Translations under genes and position numbers: made by a program | In this document: in pieces, positions 56,344-64,000 of the stretch | Layout of the letters: each line of letters starts with the position of its first letter | Position numbering within the stretch: the stretch's first letter is position 1 | Assembly: GCA_030272155.1 (NCBI GenBank) | Contig: CP126195.1 | Span: 1,657,001-1,721,000 of the forward strand | Length of the DNA stretch: 64,000 bases | From: Tetradesmus obliquus | Taxonomy: Eukaryota; Chlorophyta; Chlorophyceae; Sphaeropleales; Scenedesmaceae | Direction of reading: 5' to 3' | Notes under the pieces: model-generated | The model's input: only the letters and a program-made list of their open reading frames with translations | Told to the model about the DNA's origin: nothing | Databases searched by the model: none

Positions 56344-58547
56344 ATGCCTGCAGGGGGGCTGTCCATGGTGCGCAAGCACCCTTCAGGATGGAAGAGCAAC
56401 CGCAGCACCACGGCCATGAGGGTGGCGGCGGTGGTGTGTGTGATAATGGCTTTGACCACAGCTGACGAAAAGTTTACGCCCGCATATTATTACAGAGAGC
56501 AGTACCCTGACTACGCCAAGGAGGTACACGGGGACCTGAACCGGTTCTGCAAACTTCATCACAAGAACTTCACAGCAAACGGCACAGTGGCTACACCCAA
56601 GCATGGCGGCAGGCCCTCAAATGTCCCACATGCTGTCGCCTTCCATGCCAGCACAATATTCAAGGCTGGCAAGGTGGTAAAGGCCTACCCATCGGCAGAT
56701 TCAAAGAGAAAGGTTGATGTGCACGTGTGGTGGACTTCAATCGAAGTCGCATGTCAGGAAAATGACACACTGCGCCAGCTGTGCACTGACTACAACATCA
56801 CACCCAAGAGACTGCTGAAGTACATGAAATGGGCTGACCCCGACCTGGTGCGCAGGAGAATAGATGTGAAGCTGGACTTGACAAAGATACAGAAACAAAG
56901 GCGAAAGGCAGCAGCTGCGGCGCTGTGGCAGAAGTACCAAAGTGACCCCGACATGCTGCAGCGCATATATTTCATTGATGAGTGCAAATTCTGGATGTCA
57001 GACCTGGCAGGCGGCTCCGTCAAGGTCTATTGTGATGCACACGATGAAAACGTGCATGCTGTGCTGCCATGCAAATGGATGCGCAAGGGCAAGGACGCAG
57101 AGCCGGTCAAGTTGCACTTTGTCTGCGCCGTCAACGCTGTGCACGGGCCCGTCTACTGCAAGTTTGTCACCGGCACAACAGACAACAAGGACCATGCTGG
57201 CAACCTCAATGTACCGTACATGGTGAGTGTGCGCTGCTACTGCGCAGGCGCCTGCCATCGAAAGACATGCCAGCCCTGCTGTACTGTGTAGTAACAGTCC
57301 CGCAGTGCTTTTTTTAGTGATGTAGTGAAGCTGCAGCGCTGCCCGTCCTCTGCTGTGAACATAACAGCAGAGTAACTTGGTGACAGTACAATGACACCAC
57401 CTGCAGCAGCAAGCTGGAAACCAATGTGCAAGGATTGGTGCATGTCACATCCGCGCGTGCTCACGCGCAGCACACTGCCCCCTGGCTGCAGCCAGTTGTC
57501 ATATGCTGCAGCGCAGAACTCAAAGTCGCGCTCCAGCACCTGCTGCCTGCTGCTGCTGTAATAACCCTTGTCATGACATGAGCCATCAGCTTGAATCAGC
57601 ATGTTGTGCTGTGCATGGAGGAAATCAATCCGCCCATCCCACCAGTCCACTACTACCTGAGCACACATACTGCTGCTGATGCCTAACCAATACAGCATGC
57701 ACACCAGCTGCTCCTCGCTTGTGTGCATGTAGCCCATGCATGTGCCAACCATATCAGCCAGCACACATGCACACATCTTGCACTGAAGCGCTGCTGCTGT
57801 GGCGACTGCACGCGGCGCGCAGAACTTGAAGTGCTGCACACCTGGCAAGCAGACAGTCAAGCCCCAGAACAATCTCTGCCCCCTCATAGACTTGGTGATG
57901 TATCTGACCTTGTCTGCACTGAGCCTGATGTAGAAGCGTCCCATCGCATCCATCCACACCGCTGCGTTGCGCTCCTGCGCTGCTAACAAGGCTGCGCGCT
58001 GCCAATCCGGCAATTCTTGCACCTGCAGTTGAAGGACAAACCAACCCAGCAGGCCAAGAGCATGACTCAGCTGGAGTTTGTTCACTGCATGATGGAGATC
58101 AAAGACATAGCCGACCAACAGCAGGCGCAGCGCGGCACTACGCCGCTGTACATCTTTGACAACCCAAGTGTTCACCTGGGGAAGGATGGCCTACAGATGT
58201 TGGTTGCAGGTGGCATCAATGAAGATCAACTGCTGCACATTGCACCCTACTCCCCAGATTTCAACAAGCCCATTGAACATGCATTTGGCAGCCTCAAAGC
58301 AGCCTTCCGCAACTACTTGTATAACAGCTGCCAGCTGGGTGGTGCTGATGTGAAGCCGCGAGACCTGCAGCACGGCCTGTACAACACCTTTATGAAGATC
58401 ACAGCTGCATCTGTCATGGCTGATGTATTGAAGCTGCCAGATTTGTGGAACATGGTGCGCAGCCGCAAGAGGAGTCTTTGTGTGTGCCGAGACGGGAAGC
58501 AGCGCCGCGGCACTGCTGGCGACTACCCCAGGAAAGACCAGCGCTGA
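56344..58547 (+). CDS. DDE transposase, copy 4
   Basis: Exons 56344-57222 and 58029-58547; protein unchanged. Preceded by module E as in copy 2. Confidence 0.88.
57237..58175 (-). CDS. Antisense endonuclease-type ORF, copy 4
   Basis: Intact 312-codon frame with the same residues as copy 1. Confidence 0.6.
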   Translation of the reverse strand: MNTWVVKDVQRRSAALRLLLVGYVFDLHHAVNKLQLSHALGLLGWFVLQLQVQELPDWQRAALLAAQERNAAVWMDAMGRFYIRLSADKVRYITKSMRGQRLFWGLTVCLPGVQHFKFCAPRAVATAAALQCKMCACVLADMVGTCMGYMHTSEEQLVCMLYWLGISSSMCAQVVVDWWDGRIDFLHAQHNMLIQADGSCHDKGYYSSSRQQVLERDFEFCAAAYDNWLQPGGSVLRVSTRGCDMHQSLHIGFQLAAAGGVIVLSPSYSAVMFTAEDGQRCSFTTSLKKALRDCYYTVQQGWHVFRWQAPAQ

Positions 58548-59905
58548 GTCTGCTGTTGTGCTGCTGCATGGCATGTAGGGATTGTGGCTGTCAGCTGCAT
58601 GCAAGATGGCTGGCCAGCAGTGCACAGGGTGTCACTCAGAGAGCCCTTGAGCTCACCTGTTTGAGGGCACCTGCGCTTGTCGCCGTCCTGCATGTTCGCA
58701 CCGCCCGGGGCTTGGGAGGTGCTGGCACCATGCTGCTGTAGGGTGGTTACTTCCTGGTGTTCACCTGAGAGCGAGTGTGGGAACAAAATGGCATGTTCAG
58801 AAGCTTATTGTATGAGTAAACTACATGTGGATGTTGTGCTTTGGTGCTCAGACTTGTCAGGAGCGGTTCCTGCTTCAAACGACTGCTGCAAGGCAGCAAG
58901 GCACTTGGTGGCCATTTCACATACAGGCATTTGCAGTCATGCTGAATTGCCGAATGTAATGGTAAAATTACTGTCATAATTCAACTACGCTCGAAGCTCT
59001 TGAACATGGCTCCTGCTGCTGTCACTCGCGTTAATTGTGACGACTGTTGGCCTGCCAAGCGATATGCACGGAGCCTGCAAGAAACCTTGCGGTCGATTAA
59101 CTTTTAAATTTGATGATTGATTTAAGCATGGCTTGAGCCGAAATAAACTGCGATATGGTGAAGAACTTCAAGACGGAAAGGTGCCCTGAAACAAGCCTGC
59201 TCCGAGCCACACAGCTGCCACGCTGCCAACTTATCATCGTCGACACATTATGCAACGTACCTTTGGTTGAAGCAGAAAACCAATCCTGACGGGCCCTCGC
59301 AAGCCCACGTTGCAGGTGAGCCTGACGGGTCAACACGGATGTCCAGAGCACTGCAGCTCGATCGCGTTGCTGCAGCACCTGCATACAATTTGTTTTGAAC
59401 ATTGAACGACGTTAAACACAGCGCAGTGCTGAAAGGCTTCGCCAAAAAATTAGGTGGCAGCAGTGAGGCACCTGCTGGCACATGCTGCTGCTGTCACGCC
59501 CACCAACAACTGCAGTTGAAAAACACATGCCACCGTGATTCACAGCATACATAGCTGTAACGTTTCCTGTTGTCTGCTGCTGCTGCTGCTCCTGCCCAGG
59601 CAGATATCATATATTGCAAACAGTGCTACTGCCGCAGTAAAATCAGCTGCATACCCAGCAGCAGCAGGAGCACATCAGCCATAGCATAAAAAGGTAGGTG
59701 TGCACTTCAGGCACCAAGTCCAGGAACAGCAACAGAAGGGATGCAGTGCAGGCTAAGAACTGCTGCAGCAAAGGCTGGCATGCAATCACAGTCTCTGAGA
59801 CCGGTCAAACTCCATGATGCCGCAGGCTGTTGTTTGACCTGACCAGTTACTTCTGTTCACACTGCTGCTAGAAGCACAGCTAACATATCCATACGTTTTG
59901 GATTC

Positions 59906-62109
59906 ATGCCTGCAGGGGGGCTGTCCATGGTGCGCAAGCACCCTTCAGGATGGAAGAGCAACCGCAGCACCACGGCCATGAGGGTGGCGGCGGTGGTGTG
60001 TGTGATAATGGCTTTGACCACAGCTGACGAAAAGTTTACGCCCGCATATTATTACAGAGAGCAGTACCCTGACTACGCCAAGGAGGTACACGGGGACCTG
60101 AACCGGTTCTGCAAACTTCATCACAAGAACTTCACAGCAAACGGCACAGTGGCTACACCCAAGCATGGCGGCAGGCCCTCAAATGTCCCACATGCTGTCG
60201 CCTTCCATGCCAGCACAATATTCAAGGCTGGCAAGGTGGTAAAGGCCTACCCATCGGCAGATTCAAAGAGAAAGGTTGATGTGCACGTGTGGTGGACTTC
60301 AATCGAAGTCGCATGTCAGGAAAATGACACACTGCGCCAGCTGTGCACTGACTACAACATCACACCCAAGAGACTGCTGAAGTACATGAAATGGGCTGAC
60401 CCCGACCTGGTGCGCAGGAGAATAGATGTGAAGCTGGACTTGACAAAGATACAGAAACAAAGGCGAAAGGCAGCAGCTGCGGCGCTGTGGCAGAAGTACC
60501 AAAGTGACCCCGACATGCTGCAGCGCATATATTTCATTGATGAGTGCAAATTCTGGATGTCAGACCTGGCAGGCGGCTCCGTCAAGGTCTATTGTGATGC
60601 ACACGATGAAAACGTGCATGCTGTGCTGCCATGCAAATGGATGCGCAAGGGCAAGGACGCAGAGCCGGTCAAGTTGCACTTTGTCTGCGCCGTCAACGCT
60701 GTGCACGGGCCCGTCTACTGCAAGTTTGTCACCGGCACAACAGACAACAAGGACCATGCTGGCAACCTCAATGTACCGTACATGGTGAGTGTGCGCTGCT
60801 ACTGCGCAGGCGCCTGCCATCGAAAGACATGCCAGCCCTGCTGTACTGTGTAGTAACAGTCCCGCAGTGCTTTTTTTAGTGATGTAGTGAAGCTGCAGCG
60901 CTGCCCGTCCTCTGCTGTGAACATAACAGCAGAGTAACTTGGTGACAGTACAATGACACCACCTGCAGCAGCAAGCTGGAAACCAATGTGCAAGGATTGG
61001 TGCATGTCACATCCGCGCGTGCTCACGCGCAGCACACTGCCCCCTGGCTGCAGCCAGTTGTCATATGCTGCAGCGCAGAACTCAAAGTCGCGCTCCAGCA
61101 CCTGCTGCCTGCTGCTGCTGTAATAACCCTTGTCATGACATGAGCCATCAGCTTGAATCAGCATGTTGTGCTGTGCATGGAGGAAATCAATCCGCCCATC
61201 CCACCAGTCCACTACTACCTGAGCACACATACTGCTGCTGATGCCTAACCAATACAGCATGCACACCAGCTGCTCCTCGCTTGTGTGCATGTAGCCCATG
61301 CATGTGCCAACCATATCAGCCAGCACACATGCACACATCTTGCACTGAAGCGCTGCTGCTGTGGCGACTGCACGCGGCGCGCAGAACTTGAAGTGCTGCA
61401 CACCTGGCAAGCAGACAGTCAAGCCCCAGAACAATCTCTGCCCCCTCATAGACTTGGTGATGTATCTGACCTTGTCTGCACTGAGCCTGATGTAGAAGCG
61501 TCCCATCGCATCCATCCACACCGCTGCGTTGCGCTCCTGCGCTGCTAACAAGGCTGCGCGCTGCCAATCCGGCAATTCTTGCACCTGCAGTTGAAGGACA
61601 AACCAACCCAGCAGGCCAAGAGCATGACTCAGCTGGAGTTTGTTCACTGCATGATGGAGATCAAAGACATAGCCGACCAACAGCAGGCGCAGCGCGGCAC
61701 TACGCCGCTGTACATCTTTGACAACCCAAGTGTTCACCTGGGGAAGGATGGCCTACAGATGTTGGTTGCAGGTGGCATCAATGAAGATCAACTGCTGCAC
61801 ATTGCACCCTACTCCCCAGATTTCAACAAGCCCATTGAACATGCATTTGGCAGCCTCAAAGCAGCCTTCCGCAACTACTTGTATAACAGCTGCCAGCTGG
61901 GTGGTGCTGATGTGAAGCCGCGAGACCTGCAGCACGGCCTGTACAACACCTTTATGAAGATCACAGCTGCATCTGTCATGGCTGATGTATTGAAGCTGCC
62001 AGATTTGTGGAACATGGTGCGCAGCCGCAAGAGGAGTCTTTGTGTGTGCCGAGACGGGAAGCAGCGCCGCGGCACTGCTGGCGACTACCCCAGGAAAGAC
62101 CAGCGCTGA
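59906..62109 (+). CDS. DDE transposase, copy 5
   Basis: Exons 59906-60784 and 61591-62109; protein unchanged. Preceded by a direct body-CTG-body junction. Confidence 0.88.
60799..61737 (-). CDS. Antisense endonuclease-type ORF, copy 5
   Basis: Intact 312-codon frame with the same residues as copy 1. Confidence 0.6.
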   Translation of the reverse strand: MNTWVVKDVQRRSAALRLLLVGYVFDLHHAVNKLQLSHALGLLGWFVLQLQVQELPDWQRAALLAAQERNAAVWMDAMGRFYIRLSADKVRYITKSMRGQRLFWGLTVCLPGVQHFKFCAPRAVATAAALQCKMCACVLADMVGTCMGYMHTSEEQLVCMLYWLGISSSMCAQVVVDWWDGRIDFLHAQHNMLIQADGSCHDKGYYSSSRQQVLERDFEFCAAAYDNWLQPGGSVLRVSTRGCDMHQSLHIGFQLAAAGGVIVLSPSYSAVMFTAEDGQRCSFTTSLKKALRDCYYTVQQGWHVFRWQAPAQ

Positions 62110-63467
62110 GTCTGCTGTTGTGCTGCTGCATGGCATGTAGGGATTGTGGCTGTCAGCTGCATGCAAGATGGCTGGCCAGCAGTGCACAGGGTGTCACTCA
62201 GAGAGCCCTTGAGCTCACCTGTTTGAGGGCACCTGCGCTTGTCGCCGTCCTGCATGTTCGCACCGCCCGGGGCTTGGGAGGTGCTGGCACCATGCTGCTG
62301 TAGGGTGGTTACTTCCTGGTGTTCACCTGAGAGCGAGTGTGGGAACAAAATGGCATGTTCAGAAGCTTATTGTATGAGTAAACTACATGTGGATGTTGTG
62401 CTTTGGTGCTCAGACTTGTCAGGAGCGGTTCCTGCTTCAAACGACTGCTGCAAGGCAGCAAGGCACTTGGTGGCCATTTCACATACAGGCATTTGCAGTC
62501 ATGCTGAATTGCCGAATGTAATGGTAAAATTACTGTCATAATTCAACTACGCTCGAAGCTCTTGAACATGGCTCCTGCTGCTGTCACTCGCGTTAATTGT
62601 GACGACTGTTGGCCTGCCAAGCGATATGCACGGAGCCTGCAAGAAACCTTGCGGTCGATTAACTTTTAAATTTGATGATTGATTTAAGCATGGCTTGAGC
62701 CGAAATAAACTGCGATATGGTGAAGAACTTCAAGACGGAAAGGTGCCCTGAAACAAGCCTGCTCCGAGCCACACAGCTGCCACGCTGCCAACTTATCATC
62801 GTCGACACATTATGCAACGTACCTTTGGTTGAAGCAGAAAACCAATCCTGACGGGCCCTCGCAAGCCCACGTTGCAGGTGAGCCTGACGGGTCAACACGG
62901 ATGTCCAGAGCACTGCAGCTCGATCGCGTTGCTGCAGCACCTGCATACAATTTGTTTTGAACATTGAACGACGTTAAACACAGCGCAGTGCTGAAAGGCT
63001 TCGCCAAAAAATTAGGTGGCAGCAGTGAGGCACCTGCTGGCACATGCTGCTGCTGTCACGCCCACCAACAACTGCAGTTGAAAAACACATGCCACCGTGA
63101 TTCACAGCATACATAGCTGTAACGTTTCCTGTTGTCTGCTGCTGCTGCTGCTCCTGCCCAGGCAGATATCATATATTGCAAACAGTGCTACTGCCGCAGT
63201 AAAATCAGCTGCATACCCAGCAGCAGCAGGAGCACATCAGCCATAGCATAAAAAGGTAGGTGTGCACTTCAGGCACCAAGTCCAGGAACAGCAACAGAAG
63301 GGATGCAGTGCAGGCTAAGAACTGCTGCAGCAAAGGCTGGCATGCAATCACAGTCTCTGAGACCGGTCAAACTCCATGATGCCGCAGGCTGTTGTTTGAC
63401 CTGACCAGTTACTTCTGTTCACACTGCTGCTAGAAGCACAGCTAACATATCCATACGTTTTGGATTC

Positions 63468-64000
63468 ATGCCTGCAGGGGGGCTGTCCATGGTGCGCAAG
63501 CACCCTTCAGGATGGAAGAGCAACCGCAGCACCACGGCCATGAGGGTGGCGGCGGTGGTGTGTGTGATAATGGCTTTGACCACAGCTGACGAAAAGTTTA
63601 CGCCCGCATATTATTACAGAGAGCAGTACCCTGACTACGCCAAGGAGGTACACGGGGACCTGAACCGGTTCTGCAAACTTCATCACAAGAACTTCACAGC
63701 AAACGGCACAGTGGCTACACCCAAGCATGGCGGCAGGCCCTCAAATGTCCCACATGCTGTCGCCTTCCATGCCAGCACAATATTCAAGGCTGGCAAGGTG
63801 GTAAAGGCCTACCCATCGGCAGATTCAAAGAGAAAGGTTGATGTGCACGTGTGGTGGACTTCAATCGAAGTCGCATGTCAGGAAAATGACACACTGCGCC
63901 AGCTGTGCACTGACTACAACATCACACCCAAGAGACTGCTGAAGTACATGAAATGGGCTGACCCCGACCTGGTGCGCAGGAGAATAGATGTGAAGCTGGA
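63468..64000 (+). CDS. DDE transposase, copy 6 (cut by window edge)
   Basis: First 177 codons only, ending before the catalytic core. Identical to the other copies as far as it goes, so the array continues past the window. Confidence 0.88.
   Translation, partial: MPAGGLSMVRKHPSGWKSNRSTTAMRVAAVVCVIMALTTADEKFTPAYYYREQYPDYAKEVHGDLNRFCKLHHKNFTANGTVATPKHGGRPSNVPHAVAFHASTIFKAGKVVKAYPSADSKRKVDVHVWWTSIEVACQENDTLRQLCTDYNITPKRLLKYMKWADPDLVRRRIDVKL

Larger units (their letters stand above)
43387..64000. mobile_element. Tandem array of a Tc1/mariner-like transposon with long terminal inverted repeats
   Basis: Order: inverted module E' (43387-44109), body 1 (44110-47668), module E (47669-48391), body 2 (48392-51950), CTG, body 3 (51954-55512), E (55513-56235), body 4 (56236-59794), CTG, body 5 (59798-63356), CTG, body 6 (63360 to window end). 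Bodies are 3559 bp, modules 723 bp; copy starts are offset by 4282 or 3562. I saw no differences between bodies in the encoded proteins or the stretches compared by eye. All bodies have the same orientation. Body ends are AGACCGG and CACAGTCT, sharing only AGAC/GTCT as inverted ends. The right end of the array lies outside the window, so no target duplication can be judged. Confidence 0.9.

Noticed and set aside
43387..64000. Interpretation as LTR retrotransposon or Helitron array
   Set aside because: No reverse transcriptase, integrase, helicase or Rep motifs; repeats are inverted rather than direct at the first unit, and a DDE transposase is present.

Overview
The window looks like nuclear DNA of a green alga (Chlorophyta). 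The evidence is spliced genes with GT-AG introns, very dense CAG/CTG trinucleotide tracts giving poly-Gln, poly-Ser, poly-Ala and poly-Leu, algal-type proteins, and a eukaryotic tRNA-Leu with anticodon CAG. A Scenedesmaceae-like alga is my best guess from this style, but the sequence alone does not prove it.

Layout. 0.3-1.7 kb: an AT-hook/bZIP-like regulator on the minus strand that may continue past the left edge. 2.3-4.2 kb: a 5'-truncated member (copy A) of a large MYND zinc-finger family. 5.4-6.4 kb: fragments of a possible CW-type zinc-finger gene. 8.7-17.8 kb (copy B, minus) and 18.6-26.8 kb (copy C, plus): two complete 8-exon MYND paralogs, head to head across an 802-bp shared upstream region. 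I assembled both in frame from start to stop (2167 and 1954 aa); all seven intron phases agree (1,2,2,2,0,2,2). 27.5-35.7 kb: a TON2/FASS-type PP2A B'' regulatory subunit gene. Its introns hold a 174-bp MITE with a TA target duplication, a family of about 120-bp repeats, and a complete tRNA-Leu(CAG). 36.7-39.1 kb: a staphylococcal-nuclease-fold gene (minus). 39.8-41.4 kb: a membrane methyltransferase of the ICMT/PEMT type (plus).

From 43,387 to the right edge the window is an apparently identical tandem array of a DNA transposon. Each 3559-bp body carries a two-exon Tc1/mariner-like DDE transposase (465 aa; D212, D337, E376; DD38E spacing). The transposase intron is almost completely filled, on the opposite strand, by an open reading frame that reads like a DUF559/Vsr-type PD-(D/E)xK endonuclease. 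A 723-bp module lies beside some bodies. At the left end it is inverted relative to the next copy, so the first unit is a 5005-bp element with 723-bp terminal inverted repeats. Where the module is absent, bodies join through the trinucleotide CTG.

A second theme is repeated tandem duplication of short segments that span a splice site. I see it independently in MYND A, B and C, twice in TON2 and once in the nuclease gene. It creates strings of decoy donors or acceptors inside introns and is a plausible route of intron change here. The two themes, a transposon with an antisense endonuclease in its intron and recurrent splice-junction duplication, are the parts most worth following up.
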